Source of the DNA: Phyllobacterium pellucidum
GTDB taxonomy: Bacteria; Pseudomonadota; Alphaproteobacteria; Rhizobiales; Rhizobiaceae
Length of the DNA stretch: 64,000 nt
Reading direction: 5' to 3'
NCBI RefSeq assembly: GCF_013327855.1
Contig: NZ_JABUMX010000003.1
Span: 372,001 to 436,000, forward strand
The position numbers were made by a program, and so were the translations under genes. Shown here piece after piece: positions 17,325 to 27,541 of the stretch (its first letter is position 1; the number at the start of each line of letters is the position of its first letter). A model generated the notes under the pieces. That model saw nothing but the letters and a program-made list of their open reading frames with translations. It made no database searches and had not been told where the DNA came from.

Positions 17325-18566
17325 ATGTCCTCGCCAGAAACGACAGCGGCGCATGACCGCTACGCCGCCTTTCGCCATTCGTCCTTCACGCTCTATTGGC
17401 TAGCCCGCTTTTGCGGCTCTTTCGCCATCCAGATCATCAGCGTGTCGGTCGGCTGGCAGATCTACGACCTGACGCGCGATCCCTTCTATCTCGGCATTGT
17501 CGGCCTCGTGCAATTTGCCCCATCCCTGCTCCTGGTGCTGATCACGGGTGCAGCGGCCGACCGCTTCGGGCGCCGGCTTATCATGGGGCTTTCGCTCTGC
17601 GTCGAACTGGTCTGCGCCGTGCTATTGCTCCTTCTCACCATCGCTCACATGTTTTCGCCGGCACTGGTTTTCGTCATTCTCGCGGGCTTTGGCATTGGCC
17701 GCGCCTTCCTCGGACCGGCGTCGGCGTCGCTTGTCGTAAACCTTGTCCCGACCGAGGTTTTCTCCAACGCCGTCTCTTGGAACTCGTCCGCATGGCAGAT
17801 TGCCGCGATTGTCGGTCCGGTGGTCGGTGGCCTGCTATACGGCATTTCGCCGATCGTCGCCTATGGCATAGCGAGCGCCATGCTTGCAGCCGCCGCCGCC
17901 TGCACATTCGCCATTCCAAAGCCGGCCCAGCATACGCTTTCCGAATCTCGCTCATTGCAGACGCTTCTTGCCGGCTTTCACTATATCTGGAAGGAGAAGG
18001 TTGTCCTCGGCGCAATCTCGCTCGATCTCTTCGCCGTGCTTCTCGGCGGCGCAGTCGCCCTATTGCCGGTTTATGCCCGCGACATCCTGCAACTTGGCCC
18101 CTGGGGTCTCGGCATGCTGCGCGCCGCGCCGGGAATCGGTGCTATCTTGACCGCCGTGTGGCTCACCGGTCACCCGATCCGCGATCACGCCGGAATAATC
18201 ATGTTTGCCTTTGTCGCGCTGTTCGGCCTGCTGACGATCATGTTCGGCGTTTCGAACATCGCCTGGCTGTCAATCGTCGTTCTCGCCCTGATGGGTGCCG
18301 CCGATATGGTGAGCGTCTATATCCGCGAAACGCTGCTGCAATTGTGGACACCAGACCATGTCCGTGGCCGGGTGAATGCGGTCAACATGGTCTTCGTCGG
18401 GGCTTCCAACGAACTCGGTGAGTTCCGCGCCGGCATCATGGCATCGCTGATCGGTACCATACCTGCCGTCGTCTTCGGTGGCATCGGCACCGTTGCGGTT
18501 GCGGGTCTTTGGGCCTACTGGTTTCCGCAGTTGCGCAAGGCCCGCAATCTTCAAGGCAGAACCTAG
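17325..18566 (+). CDS. MFS transporter (MFS_3/EntS-like exporter)
   Basis: A 413-residue major facilitator protein with about 12 membrane segments. The motif A loop GAAADRFGRRLIMGLSL lies between helices 2 and 3, and the N-terminus (FRHSSFTLYWLARFCGSFAIQIISV) is typical of the EntS/MFS_3 group of exporters. The ATG at 17325 is used because upstream codons of the open frame read through the aqpZ gene. The substrate is not evident. The stop overlaps that of the amidotransferase on the other strand by four bases. Confidence 0.86.
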   Translation: MSSPETTAAHDRYAAFRHSSFTLYWLARFCGSFAIQIISVSVGWQIYDLTRDPFYLGIVGLVQFAPSLLLVLITGAAADRFGRRLIMGLSLCVELVCAVLLLLLTIAHMFSPALVFVILAGFGIGRAFLGPASASLVVNLVPTEVFSNAVSWNSSAWQIAAIVGPVVGGLLYGISPIVAYGIASAMLAAAAACTFAIPKPAQHTLSESRSLQTLLAGFHYIWKEKVVLGAISLDLFAVLLGGAVALLPVYARDILQLGPWGLGMLRAAPGIGAILTAVWLTGHPIRDHAGIIMFAFVALFGLLTIMFGVSNIAWLSIVVLALMGAADMVSVYIRETLLQLWTPDHVRGRVNAVNMVFVGASNELGEFRAGIMASLIGTIPAVVFGGIGTVAVAGLWAYWFPQLRKARNLQGRT

Positions 18567-19318
18567 AGCAGCCTGGACAGTTTGTTGGACGGGGCCGGAA
18601 CGCCAAAGATCGTCGCCAGGAAGCCGTGCAGCCAGACCTTGAGCACGGCATCGTGGATCATGCGGCCCTCGAGATGCATCCTTCCATGCTGGGCGCCGCA
18701 GAGAGCAAAACGCTCGGACCCGCGAACGACCCACCGCTGCATCATCGCGCGGGTCAGCTCCGCATGGAACTGGACGCCCCAGGCATTGTTGCCATAGCGG
18801 AAGGCCTGATTGGGATAGCTCTCGCCTGTCGCAAGCAGCGTGGCGGTCTGCGGCAGTTCGAAACCTTCGCGGTGGAAATGATAGACCATCGAGGGCCAAT
18901 CCATCAGGGCGCTGCCGGCTTCGGTTGCCTGCAGCGGATACCAGCCAATTTCAACGAGGCCTTGCGGGTGCGGCCCAACCCTGCCGCCAAGATGATTGGC
19001 GAGCATCTGCGCACCGAGGCAAATGCCAAGGAAAGGCTTGTCCTCGGCGAGCGGGACGGCCAGCCAATCGGTTTCGGTGCGGACGAAATCATCGGGATCG
19101 TTGGCGCTCATCGGGCCGCCGAAAATGACGGCGCCGGCATGGTCTTCAAGCGTTTCCGGAAGCGGATCGCCGAGCGGCGGTCTGCGGATATCGAGTGCGA
19201 AACCCGATTCGATCAAAAGATGGCCGACGCGGCCCGGACTTGAACGTTCCTGATGCAGTACCGTGAGGATCTTCGGCCGCTGCGGCTGCCTGTTTTCCAT
19301 CCAGTCCGTCTGGAACAT
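18563..19318 (-). CDS. Class I glutamine amidotransferase-like protein
   Basis: A 251-residue stand-alone GATase domain. The nucleophile elbow is FLGICLGAQML and the catalytic His is in GVQFHAELTR. Such GMP-synthase-like proteins without a synthetase domain include gamma-glutamyl hydrolases such as PuuD-like enzymes; the substrate here is open. An in-frame Met at residue 7 could be the true start. It follows the TerB-like gene by 11 bases on the same strand, so the two are probably co-transcribed. Confidence 0.82.
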   Translation of the reverse strand: MFQTDWMENRQPQRPKILTVLHQERSSPGRVGHLLIESGFALDIRRPPLGDPLPETLEDHAGAVIFGGPMSANDPDDFVRTETDWLAVPLAEDKPFLGICLGAQMLANHLGGRVGPHPQGLVEIGWYPLQATEAGSALMDWPSMVYHFHREGFELPQTATLLATGESYPNQAFRYGNNAWGVQFHAELTRAMMQRWVVRGSERFALCGAQHGRMHLEGRMIHDAVLKVWLHGFLATIFGVPAPSNKLSRLL

Positions 19319-19329
19319 TCGCTCCGATC

Positions 19330-19806
19330 CTATTCCTCGACAACCGGCTGCTTGGCGCGTTCGGCGGCTTTTTGCTTCATGGTCACGCGATCACGCGTCG
19401 ATACGCCGATCAGCTCCGCCACGCGCCAGACCACGTTGTCCTCAAGTTCGTGCGCGGTGCCGTCGGCATAGACCACATCCCACATGAGTTCAATGAAACG
19501 AATGCGCGCCTCTTCGTCAAGATTGCGCTTGATGATGCTGGTGAAGCTGTAAAGATCGACGGCTTCCTGGTCGGCCTGTTCACCATCGTCGAGAAGACGC
19601 TTCAAGGCCTCGCCTTTCAGGCCGTAGGCTTCCGATATTAGCTGCGACACACGCTTGCGCTCGGATTTGCGCCGTTCACCATCGGCGTCCATGACGTGGA
19701 ACAGAAGCGCCGCAGCTGCCAGCCGCGGATCGTTCTTGGAAAAATGATCCTTGTCGCCTTCGCCGGACGGCAGGGCCTTGAAGAATGTCACGAGGCGATC
19801 AAGCAT
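19330..19806 (-). CDS. TerB-like family protein
   Basis: A 158-residue, mostly helical acidic protein resembling the TerB/TerB-like domain: LAAAALLFHVMDADGERRKSERKRV, then the repeated acidic helix pattern FIELMWDVVYADGTAHELEDNVV, which may coordinate metal. The domain is found in tellurite-resistance and membrane-stress systems, but no other ter genes are present, so tellurite resistance should not be assumed. It is the fifth gene of a minus-strand run that starts with hemC. Confidence 0.8.
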   Translation of the reverse strand: MLDRLVTFFKALPSGEGDKDHFSKNDPRLAAAALLFHVMDADGERRKSERKRVSQLISEAYGLKGEALKRLLDDGEQADQEAVDLYSFTSIIKRNLDEEARIRFIELMWDVVYADGTAHELEDNVVWRVAELIGVSTRDRVTMKQKAAERAKQPVVEE

Positions 19807-19921
19807 ATAGATTCTTTCGGTATCTTGTGGGAGGGCAGATCATTCAACAGATAGCGTGGCAGGCATGGTTCTGCCACTGTACATGTTGCCGCAAAAAGCG
19901 AGCACGACTACCAACGCGCAA

Positions 19922-21583
19922 CTAGAACAGCCGGAACTTCTTGTTTGGGCGCTCTTCCTGATACTCCGGACGCACGCCCGGATCGTCAGGAACCGGGATG
20001 ACCAGTTCAGCATCTTTCTGCGGTTTGTCCGGGCTAGGCGGCATTTTCGCTGTTTTTTCCACAGGTTGCGTCTTCGAAGCTGTATCTTCATCTGGCCTTG
20101 GAGTGGGCTGAAGTTGGACGATCTCAGCATCGACGACATCCGCATCGTCGCGCGACACCTTTGGGGCGGCATTGCCGCTGCCTTCGATCCTTGGAGGTAT
20201 CAGCGGCTTCACATCTTCGCGAGGTGGCGCGGATGCCGCCGGAGTTTCGGCCATCGCTTCGTCGAATTCGCGCTGGTAATCGATCACAGGCCCGAGTTGC
20301 TCCACTGGAACCTTCCATTCGAAGGCGTTGAGCTTTCCGGTGACAGGCGATGCTGGCGCCCATTGGTCGGAAACATAGCCGTCGGCCGTCCATGCGGGAT
20401 CGCGAGGCGCCTTGACCGCCCGCGAAAGCCACTGCCGCACGCGACCCTGGTCGCCGGTTTGCGCTTCCTCGATATCGGCGAGCAGCAGGTAGGCACTCTC
20501 GCGCGGAGCGCTGCGCAAAACAGCCTCGGCAGCTTCGCGCGCTTCCCTGAGTTCGCCGGCCGCGAGGGCCGCATTGGCAATGGCGAGATTTGATTCCGGA
20601 TGGTGCGGATAGAGCGCCGCGAGGTGGCGTGCACGTTTCAATCGATCGATGGCCGAATCGCCAAGCCGGGCGTGGACGAACGTCTCGGCGACGTCCGGAT
20701 GCGGCTGTTTCTTCCAGACATATTCGAGGATCTTCGATCCCTTGCGAAGTTCGTTCTGCTGGAACAGCACCTTGGCTGCGATAATCGCAGCCGGGATCAA
20801 ATCCGGCGCCAGTTTGTTGGCCTCGAGTGCGATCGGCCGTGCGCTGACGGGATCTGCATCGAAGAGGTGTATGGCCTTGGCGGTCAGCAGCGCTGCCCGT
20901 TCGCGCTTCACCTGGTCCTTGTCGATCTGCTTGCCTGCCTTCTGCTTCTCCAGCAGCGCCAGCGCTCCGTCCCAGTCGCCGTGAGTAGTCTTTTGGCCGA
21001 GTGCCGCCGATGTTGCCCATTCGACATTGGGCGCGAGCTGCGCAGCCTCCTCGGCATAATGGCGCGAGGCATCGCGCGCCCCGAGCCGCTGCGCTTCCAG
21101 ATAGAGACCGCGCAGGCCAAGCAGCTTCGTTTCGGGATCATCCAGCATCGCCTCGAACTTTGCCCGCGCATCGTCGGCACGCCCTTCGAGCATTGCCGCC
21201 TGGGCATCAAGCAGCTTGATCAACGGTTCCTGGTCGACGTTAAGAAGCTTCTCCGCCTGTTTGACCATCCGCAATGCTGTCGGTCCATCGCCGGCACCCG
21301 CCGCGATCAACCCGGTCGAAAGCGATTGATAGCCGCGATCACGCTTGCGCGCCCGGAAATGCCGGCGCAAGGCATAGGGTGATGCGACGAGGCTCTTGAT
21401 CGCCCACCAGGTCAGCATCACAGCGGCCACAACTGCAACAATGGCAGACGCGGCGACCATCAGCGTTACTTTGTATTGCATGCCGCCGAAAGTGACCAAC
21501 AGATCGCCGGGCCGGTCGGCGAGCCAAGCAAATCCGATACCGAGAAGCAGAACGACAACGATGAATGTAAGAAGACGCGCCAT
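19922..21583 (-). CDS. HemY N-terminal domain protein (Orf52-type)
   Basis: A 553-residue membrane-anchored TPR protein. Two hydrophobic segments occupy residues 3-22 and 40-62. Helical TPR-like repeats fill the middle (for example the AALYPHHPESNLAIANAAL region), and the C-terminus is a charged, proline-rich tail. It matches the HemY_N family, which is not the protoporphyrinogen oxidase also called HemY. In alphaproteobacteria this protein is encoded next to Mic60 and is thought to work with it at membrane contact or curvature sites. It lies 15 bases downstream of the Mic60-like gene. Confidence 0.85.
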   Translation of the reverse strand: MARLLTFIVVVLLLGIGFAWLADRPGDLLVTFGGMQYKVTLMVAASAIVAVVAAVMLTWWAIKSLVASPYALRRHFRARKRDRGYQSLSTGLIAAGAGDGPTALRMVKQAEKLLNVDQEPLIKLLDAQAAMLEGRADDARAKFEAMLDDPETKLLGLRGLYLEAQRLGARDASRHYAEEAAQLAPNVEWATSAALGQKTTHGDWDGALALLEKQKAGKQIDKDQVKRERAALLTAKAIHLFDADPVSARPIALEANKLAPDLIPAAIIAAKVLFQQNELRKGSKILEYVWKKQPHPDVAETFVHARLGDSAIDRLKRARHLAALYPHHPESNLAIANAALAAGELREAREAAEAVLRSAPRESAYLLLADIEEAQTGDQGRVRQWLSRAVKAPRDPAWTADGYVSDQWAPASPVTGKLNAFEWKVPVEQLGPVIDYQREFDEAMAETPAASAPPREDVKPLIPPRIEGSGNAAPKVSRDDADVVDAEIVQLQPTPRPDEDTASKTQPVEKTAKMPPSPDKPQKDAELVIPVPDDPGVRPEYQEERPNKKFRLF

Positions 21584-21598
21584 GATCGTCGTGAACTC

Positions 21599-22879
21599 CT
21601 AGTTTGAAGCCGCGGGGGTCTTTGCCCCGGCAAGCGCATCGGACAGAGCCTTCGCAAGCGCCTCGTCGGCCTTCTGCCGGGCCTTCATGGCCTCCGCGAA
21701 ATTGGCCGAAACTGACTTGGCGTTATCCGGCAGCTTTTCCCATTCGGCTATGGCCCCGCCAAGATTGGCAGAGCCAAGGTTGGCTTCGATGCGCGCCGTG
21801 ATCGCATCGACGCTGTCGCCGGCAACCATACCAACCGGCCGCGCTTCTACCAGACCTCCGGCGCTCGCCCAGAGTCTGTCGAGAACGCTGGCATTCGGAT
21901 CGACGGTCCGGGTGGTCGCGACAATTTTTGCCGCAACGCCGCCGAATTCCGTCGCAAGCGTTCCGACCGTCGGTATCCCCTTGGCAGCAAAGGCGCGCAG
22001 GCTTTCGATGTTTTCTGTGGCCGGTGCCACGGCCGCATAGGTATCAAGCTCGGCGGTAAAGGGCGCGCCGCGATCGAGTGCGGCCTTCAATCCGGTGGCG
22101 GCCATCGCCAACGCCATATTGGCCTGGCCTGACGTATCATTGACCTTGGCTTCGAGCGCCGCCAACCTGTCGGTTGCAGCCGATGCCTGCTCGACCTGCT
22201 GCTGGCTCGCATTGAGTTTGGTCTCAAGCGCCGCGATGCGCGCATCAATCGCACTCGTATCTGCCGAACCGGCGGCACCCACGCTTTTCTTGACCTCGTC
22301 AACACTCTGCTTGATCAGGCTCATCTCATGGGCAAGCGCCGATACCTGTTCCACGGCATTCTTGGAATTTTCCACCGCACCATTGAGCGCCAGTTCAGCG
22401 CCATCGCCGAGGTCGGGTGATGGCGGTGTTCTTTGCAAGGCGGCAATCTGTTGTTCGAGATTTGAAAGGTCGGCTTTCGGCGACGGCATCAGTCCCGCCC
22501 ACTGCAAGGCGGAAACACCCACCAGGGCCACCAAACCGCCAATGACCCCCGCAGCAATCCGGCCGAACTGGTCGCCGGAATTTGGCGCCGGCGCGGGCGG
22601 TGTTTCGGTAGCGGACCTCACAGCGTCCGGGCGACCAAACGATTGCTCAGACTCCGCTGAACGTCCCGTCGAAGTTTGCTCGGGCTCGCCCGCATCTTCC
22701 GCCGCCTCTAGGATCGGGGTAGTTTGCGATCCAATAGCTGCTGGATCGAAACCCACGGGCTCAGCGGCAGGTGTTTCCTTGGCCTTTGCTTCGGGTTTGC
22801 TGACGGCCGACGGCTCCAAATCGATCGTCACCGGCTTGCGGGCGGATTTCGAATGGCGTGGAACGGACGATTTTGCCAT
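21599..22879 (-). CDS. Mic60/mitofilin-like inner-membrane protein
   Basis: A 426-residue protein with a disordered, Glu/Pro-rich N-terminal cytoplasmic region. One transmembrane helix follows near residues 107-127 (GRIAAGVIGGLVALVGVSAL), then a long periplasmic coiled coil and a C-terminal helical domain. This is the architecture of alphaproteobacterial Mic60, the ancestor of the mitochondrial crista-junction protein, which shapes intracytoplasmic membranes. Position between hemD and the HemY_N gene is the diagnostic context. Sequence identity alone is low in this family. Confidence 0.8.
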   Translation of the reverse strand: MAKSSVPRHSKSARKPVTIDLEPSAVSKPEAKAKETPAAEPVGFDPAAIGSQTTPILEAAEDAGEPEQTSTGRSAESEQSFGRPDAVRSATETPPAPAPNSGDQFGRIAAGVIGGLVALVGVSALQWAGLMPSPKADLSNLEQQIAALQRTPPSPDLGDGAELALNGAVENSKNAVEQVSALAHEMSLIKQSVDEVKKSVGAAGSADTSAIDARIAALETKLNASQQQVEQASAATDRLAALEAKVNDTSGQANMALAMAATGLKAALDRGAPFTAELDTYAAVAPATENIESLRAFAAKGIPTVGTLATEFGGVAAKIVATTRTVDPNASVLDRLWASAGGLVEARPVGMVAGDSVDAITARIEANLGSANLGGAIAEWEKLPDNAKSVSANFAEAMKARQKADEALAKALSDALAGAKTPAASN

Positions 22880-22979
22880 GAGCTGTCTCTTTCGTGATCA
22901 AAAGCGGGTGAACGCCACGCTAGCAAGGAAGTTCCTGCTGCGAAATGACCAATATCGGCGAATTGAAGGTGTCTCCTGC

Positions 22980-23699
22980 TTACGCTTCGCGCATGAGTTG
23001 CAACAACGCGCCTTCATCCGGCTTCGATGCGGCGTAAACCCGCCCCTGGTTCCAGTCCGTCAACACGTCGGCAATTCGTTGCGATAAACAGAATATTCCT
23101 GTGTTATCAAAGTTTTGAACCAGCTCTGGCCGACTCGCTAAAGCTGCAAATAGTTCGGCGCCCCAACGCGAATAGATCAAACAGGAGTCTATGCGCTTCT
23201 GGGCAAAAAAATCGTGCAAAAATTCAGTTGTATAACTGACTGAAACCGTATCGTAGGTCAGACTGCAGCGGAAACGGATTGCGGATTTGCGAAGGCTCTG
23301 TTCGAAGTCTGGCGAGCGAACCTTACCAGTCAGATAGAGGAGGCATCCGCCGGAGGGCAGTTCCTCGATCACGATTTGAGCGAGGGTCGCTCCGTCGCCG
23401 TCGCCCGTTGTCACCGTTTCAAAACCCCGCGCTCGTGCCGCAGCGGCTGTCGCTTCGCCGACGACAAAACACGGCACTTTGAGGAGCGGGCGCAACAGTT
23501 CGTCGGAGGCTTCACGCAATGCGCTGGCGCTCGTCACGGCGACGGCGCAAAACTTGGCTTTTGGCCTCGACGCATCGAGAGTAACGATTTTTGTGAGCGG
23601 CAATACGAGCGGCAGGAACCCGCTGCACAGCAGGCGCTCGGAGGTTCTGGTCGCTCCGGGCTGGGGCCGCGTGACCAGAACCGTCTTCATCAAAGCCAA
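22980..23699 (-). CDS. hemD: Uroporphyrinogen-III synthase
   Basis: A 239-residue HemD, which closes and inverts hydroxymethylbilane to uroporphyrinogen III, the branch point to heme and cobalamin. The family is poorly conserved; recognisable parts are [15 protein letters not shown] at the N-terminus, the AVTSASALR strand turn, the [16 protein letters not shown] motif and the late [12 protein letters not shown] helix. Its start overlaps the hemC stop by ten bases, confirming the pathway step. Confidence 0.9.
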   Translation of the reverse strand: MALMKTVLVTRPQPGATRTSERLLCSGFLPLVLPLTKIVTLDASRPKAKFCAVAVTSASALREASDELLRPLLKVPCFVVGEATAAAARARGFETVTTGDGDGATLAQIVIEELPSGGCLLYLTGKVRSPDFEQSLRKSAIRFRCSLTYDTVSVSYTTEFLHDFFAQKRIDSCLIYSRWGAELFAALASRPELVQNFDNTGIFCLSQRIADVLTDWNQGRVYAASKPDEGALLQLMREA

Positions 23700-24619
23700 T
23701 CCGTGAAGAAGTGCGCGCCAGCCCGGGCGCGCACGCGCTGGGCCGCGTCTCGGCCAATCTCGGCGGCATCAGCCAGGGCACCCTCGCCAGACACCTCGTG
23801 TGCCTCACTGCCGTCGGGCAAAAGGATCATGCCGTGGAAGGAGAGCCTGTCTCCAGAAACGGTGGCAAGGCCGGCGATCGGCGTGCGGCAGGAACCGTCA
23901 AGCGCTCCGAGGAACGCCCGCTCGCAGGCGAGTGCTGTCGATGTCGGTAGGTGATTCAACGGCGCGAGCAGGCTATCCACGCGTTCGTCGCCGATACGGC
24001 TTTCCACCGTGATCGCGCCCTGGCCGGGAGCTGGCGGAAAGGCTCTCACATCCATAAGTTCGGTCACGACTTCGCCCAATCCGAGCCGCCGCAAGCCCGC
24101 ATAGGCAAGGAATGTCGCATCCACCTCGCCATCCGCAAGCTTGCGCAAGCGGGTTTCCACATTGCCGCGGAAATTGATAACCTTAAGGTCCGGACGCAAG
24201 CGCCGGATAAGGGCCTGGCGGCGCAGCGATGCTGAGCCCACGACCGCGCCCTGCGGCAATTCGAGCAGGGTCTTCACCGAACGCCCGATGAACGCGTCGC
24301 GCGGGTCTTCACGCTCGAGGAAAATCGACAGATGCAGCCCTTCAGGCAGGAAGGTCGGCATGTCTTTCGAAGAGTGGACAGCAAGATCGATCCGGCCGTC
24401 GGCAAGCTGCTCTTCGATCTCGAGGGTAAACAGGCCTTTGCCGCCGACTTCGGCCAGCGGACGATCCTGAATCCGGTCGCCGGAGGTCGAAATAACGACG
24501 ATCTCGATGTCGTCTTCACGCATTCCGTGGTGCTGCATCAGCCTGCTGCGCGTCTCACGGGCTTGTGCGAGCGCGAGCGCGCTCCCACGTGTACCGATCT
24601 TAAGCGTTTTTGTTTGCAT
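23690..24619 (-). CDS. hemC: Porphobilinogen deaminase (hydroxymethylbilane synthase)
   Basis: A 309-residue HemC that polymerises four porphobilinogens on a dipyrromethane cofactor. Signatures are [13 protein letters not shown] at the N-terminus, [20 protein letters not shown] and the cofactor-bearing cysteine in [11 protein letters not shown] near residue 244. It is the first gene of hemC-hemD-mic60-hemY and divergent from tsaD with 95 bases between. The length is normal. Confidence 0.96.
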   Translation of the reverse strand: MQTKTLKIGTRGSALALAQARETRSRLMQHHGMREDDIEIVVISTSGDRIQDRPLAEVGGKGLFTLEIEEQLADGRIDLAVHSSKDMPTFLPEGLHLSIFLEREDPRDAFIGRSVKTLLELPQGAVVGSASLRRQALIRRLRPDLKVINFRGNVETRLRKLADGEVDATFLAYAGLRRLGLGEVVTELMDVRAFPPAPGQGAITVESRIGDERVDSLLAPLNHLPTSTALACERAFLGALDGSCRTPIAGLATVSGDRLSFHGMILLPDGSEAHEVSGEGALADAAEIGRDAAQRVRARAGAHFFTDWL

Positions 24620-24714
24620 TGGCTGCTGTCCGTGTTACGCGATCTCGAATAGAAACGTCTGCCTAGCGAAGTTTTATTCGACCGGCAATGCGGCGAAGGA
24701 TATCAGGTTTATCT

Positions 24715-25794
24715 ATGCGTGTTCTGGGAATTGAGACAAGTTGTGACGAAACGGCCGCCGCCATCGTCGAGCGCGACGCGGACGGCTGCGGCCGCATCCT
24801 GTCGAATGTCGTTCTCAGCCAGATTGACGACCACGCACCCTATGGCGGCGTTGTGCCCGAGATCGCTGCGCGCGCCCATGTCGAAGTCCTCGACCGCTTG
24901 ATCGGCCAGGCGCTGCATGAAGCGCAGATGTCGCTCGATGATATCGATGCCGTCGCCGCTACCGCAGGGCCCGGCCTGATTGGCGGACTGATCGTTGGCT
25001 TGATGACCGGCAAGGCGATCGCCATGGCCGGTCGCAAGCCGTTTTACGCGATCAACCATCTGGAAGGTCATGCGCTAACCCCCCGGCTCACTGACCAGAT
25101 CGACTTTCCCTACCTGCTGCTGCTCGTCTCCGGCGGACATACGCAAATGGTGCTGGTCAAGGGCCTCGGCGACTACGAGCGGCTCGGCACGACCATCGAT
25201 GACGCGCTTGGGGAAGCCTTCGACAAGACGGCCAAACTCCTCGGGCTTGCCTACCCAGGCGGACCGGAAGTGGAAAAGGCGGCCTGCCTTGGCGATCCGG
25301 CGCGCTTCCTCCTGCCGCGCCCACTCAAAGGCGAGGAACGGCTCGATTTCTCGTTTTCGGGCCTCAAGACCGCCGTACGCCAACTCGCCACATCGCTGCA
25401 GCCGTTGTCACAGACGGACGTCAACGACATTTGCGCCGCTTTTCAGAGTGCCGTCGCGGACACGCTCGATGATCGCGTTGCGCGCTCGCTTGCCCTGTTT
25501 CGCCGCCGCTTTCCGGATGTTGCCGCGCCCGCGCTTGTCGTTGCCGGTGGTGTTGCCGCCAACAAGATTATCCGCGATGGCCTGCAGCGACTTTGCGCCG
25601 AGCATGGCTTTCGCTTTATCGCGCCGCCCATGGCGCTTTGCACCGACAACGCCGCGATGATCGCCTGGGCAGGAGCCGAGCGGGCGAAACAGAATGCCGC
25701 CGACCCTCTCGACATCGCACCGCGGTCGCGCTGGCCGCTCGATCTGCGGTCTGCGCCGTTGATCGGTGCGGGGCGCCGAGGCGCCAAGGCATGA
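24715..25794 (+). CDS. tsaD: tRNA N6-adenosine threonylcarbamoyltransferase
   Basis: TsaD (359 residues) transfers the threonylcarbamoyl group to A37 of ANN-decoding tRNAs, working with TsaB and TsaE. The N-terminal [14 protein letters not shown], the metal-binding HLEGHA (His115 and His119) and [11 protein letters not shown] are visible. The ATG at 24715 puts the GIETSCDE motif at its normal place; the longer open frame from 24688 adds non-family residues. The stop overlaps the gpsA start as ATGA. The order hemC/tsaD/gpsA is common in alphaproteobacteria. Confidence 0.97.
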   Translation: MRVLGIETSCDETAAAIVERDADGCGRILSNVVLSQIDDHAPYGGVVPEIAARAHVEVLDRLIGQALHEAQMSLDDIDAVAATAGPGLIGGLIVGLMTGKAIAMAGRKPFYAINHLEGHALTPRLTDQIDFPYLLLLVSGGHTQMVLVKGLGDYERLGTTIDDALGEAFDKTAKLLGLAYPGGPEVEKAACLGDPARFLLPRPLKGEERLDFSFSGLKTAVRQLATSLQPLSQTDVNDICAAFQSAVADTLDDRVARSLALFRRRFPDVAAPALVVAGGVAANKIIRDGLQRLCAEHGFRFIAPPMALCTDNAAMIAWAGAERAKQNAADPLDIAPRSRWPLDLRSAPLIGAGRRGAKA

Positions 25795-26777
25795 CTTCGG
25801 GCGTCAATATCGCAGTCTTGGCTGGCGGGGCCTGGGGGACGGCCCTTGCCACGATGGCAGCTGGCAATGGCATGAATGTCCGGCTCTATGCTCGAGATGC
25901 GGCGACTGTCGACGCGATCAATATCGACCATCGCAACGATCGCTACCTTCCGGGTATCAGCCTTCATCCGGCGCTGAGAGCGAGCACCGATGCCGCTTCG
26001 GTTCTGGCAAACAGCGACTTCATTCTTTGTGTTGTTCCGGCACAGGCGCTGTCCGCCGCCATTGGTGAATTCAAGGGCAGCATTCCGTCCGGCGCGCCGT
26101 TTGTGATCTGCGCCAAGGGCATCGAGCGGACGAGCGGACTCCTCTTGTCGGAAGTCGTTGCGAGAGCTTTGCCCGGCCAGACCATCGCCGCGCTGTCCGG
26201 CCCAAGCTTTGCCAGCGATGTCGCGAAGGGGCTGCCGACGGCGGTAACCGTCGCCGGAGCCGACCAGACCATCGCAGATCGTATTGCCTCGACGCTTTCA
26301 GGCCCGACTTTCCGCTGCTATTCGACGGATGACCTGATAGGGGTGGAGATCGGTGGCGCGCTCAAGAACGTCCTCGCCATTGCAGCAGGGGCGGCGGTGG
26401 GGCGCGGCTATGGGGCAAGCGCGCAGGCAGCTCTCGTGACCCGTGGATTCGTCGAACTGCGCCGGATCGGCCAGGCACTCGGCGCCAGGCCGGAGACGAT
26501 CATGGGTTTGTCCGGTCTCGGCGATCTCATGCTGACCTGCTCGACCCCGCAATCGCGCAACTATTCCTACGGGCTTGCGCTCGGACGCGGCGAAGACCTG
26601 TCGGCGAGACCACTGGCGGAAGGCGTCGCAACGGCCGCCATCGCAGCGGAACTTGCCGTGAAACACGGTATCGAAGCGCCGATCATCGCCGCCGTTGCGC
26701 GGATACTCGATCGCCACATCACCATAGACGAAGCCATGGAAGCGCTGCTTTCCCGGCCGTTGAAGACCGAAGACTAG
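25791..26777 (+). CDS. gpsA: Glycerol-3-phosphate dehydrogenase [NAD(P)+]
   Basis: GpsA (328 residues) reduces dihydroxyacetone phosphate to sn-glycerol 3-phosphate for phospholipid synthesis. The NAD(P) motif is [12 protein letters not shown] near the N-terminus, and the family signatures [24 protein letters not shown] and the catalytic Lys in [13 protein letters not shown] are present. The ATG at 25791 overlaps the tsaD stop, so the two are translationally coupled. Confidence 0.96.
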   Translation: MTSGVNIAVLAGGAWGTALATMAAGNGMNVRLYARDAATVDAINIDHRNDRYLPGISLHPALRASTDAASVLANSDFILCVVPAQALSAAIGEFKGSIPSGAPFVICAKGIERTSGLLLSEVVARALPGQTIAALSGPSFASDVAKGLPTAVTVAGADQTIADRIASTLSGPTFRCYSTDDLIGVEIGGALKNVLAIAAGAAVGRGYGASAQAALVTRGFVELRRIGQALGARPETIMGLSGLGDLMLTCSTPQSRNYSYGLALGRGEDLSARPLAEGVATAAIAAELAVKHGIEAPIIAAVARILDRHITIDEAMEALLSRPLKTED

Positions 26778-26809
26778 GCTGCTGGCCTGATGAGAATTGG
26801 GAGACATGA

Positions 26810-27100
26810 ATGCTTTACGCACTGCTTTGCAACGACAAGCCCGATCACCTGCAGGTGCGGCTCGATACACGCGCCGCGCATCTCGACTATCTGGCGGGCC
26901 TTGGCGACCGGCTGAAATTTGCTGGTCCCTTCCTCGGCGATGACGCCAAGCCGAATGGCAGCCTCGTTGTAATCGAGGCAGGCGATCTTGCCGCAGCAAA
27001 AGATATTGCGGCCAATGATCCTTACGCCAAGGCGGGCCTTTTCGCCTCGGTCGACATTCGCCCATGGAACTGGGCCATTAAAAATCCGGCAAACAGTTAA
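26810..27100 (+). CDS. YciI family protein
   Basis: A 96-residue YciI-like domain with the dimeric alpha/beta-barrel ferredoxin fold. The active-site-like pattern AHLDYLAGLGDRL and the late DPYAKAGLFASVDIRPWNWA are typical. The general role is unknown; related proteins act as small dehydrochlorinases or lyases. It lies between gpsA and the EVE gene in a compact plus-strand operon that is widely conserved in alphaproteobacteria. Confidence 0.88.
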   Translation: MLYALLCNDKPDHLQVRLDTRAAHLDYLAGLGDRLKFAGPFLGDDAKPNGSLVVIEAGDLAAAKDIAANDPYAKAGLFASVDIRPWNWAIKNPANS

Positions 27101-27112
27101 GCGAGGTCCAAT

Positions 27113-27541
27113 ATGGCATTCTGGCTGTTCAAATCCGAACCTGACGCATGGTCCTGGGAAAAGCAGAAGGCTGCCGGCGCCAAGGGTACCGAATGGACGG
27201 GCGTGCGCAACTATCAGGCCCGTAACAACATGCGGGCGATGCAGATCGGCGACAAGGGTTTCTTCTACCACTCGAACGAAGGCCTCGATATTGTCGGCAT
27301 CGTCGAAGTCTGCGCGCTCGCCCATCATGATTCGAGTACGGACGACCCACGTTGGGAATGCGTCGATATCCGCGCCGTCAAAGACGTGCCGAATCCGGTC
27401 TCGCTCAAGGACGTCAAGGCAAGCCCGAAGCTCGCCAAGATGGCGCTTGTCACGTCGATGCGGCTATCGGTTCAGCCGGTCATGCCCGACGAATGGGTCG
27501 AAGTCTGCCGCATGGGCGGCCTGACGCCCGCACCGGAATGA
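27113..27541 (+). CDS. EVE domain protein (YTH-like modified-base reader)
   Basis: A 142-residue single EVE domain. The opening FWLFKSEPDAWSWE, then GVRNYQARNNMRAMQIGDKGFFYHS and YHSNEGLDIVGIVEV are hallmarks. EVE is structurally related to YTH and ASCH/PUA domains, which bind modified bases in RNA or DNA. It stands 12 bases after YciI and overlaps the methyltransferase start by four bases. Its neighbour TsaD is a tRNA-modification enzyme, which would fit an RNA-linked role, but the target is not known. Confidence 0.88.
   Translation: MAFWLFKSEPDAWSWEKQKAAGAKGTEWTGVRNYQARNNMRAMQIGDKGFFYHSNEGLDIVGIVEVCALAHHDSSTDDPRWECVDIRAVKDVPNPVSLKDVKASPKLAKMALVTSMRLSVQPVMPDEWVEVCRMGGLTPAPE

Noticed and set aside
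19330..19806. Tellurite-resistance operon
   Set aside because: Only a TerB-like protein is present, without terACDEZ; the domain alone does not imply resistance.
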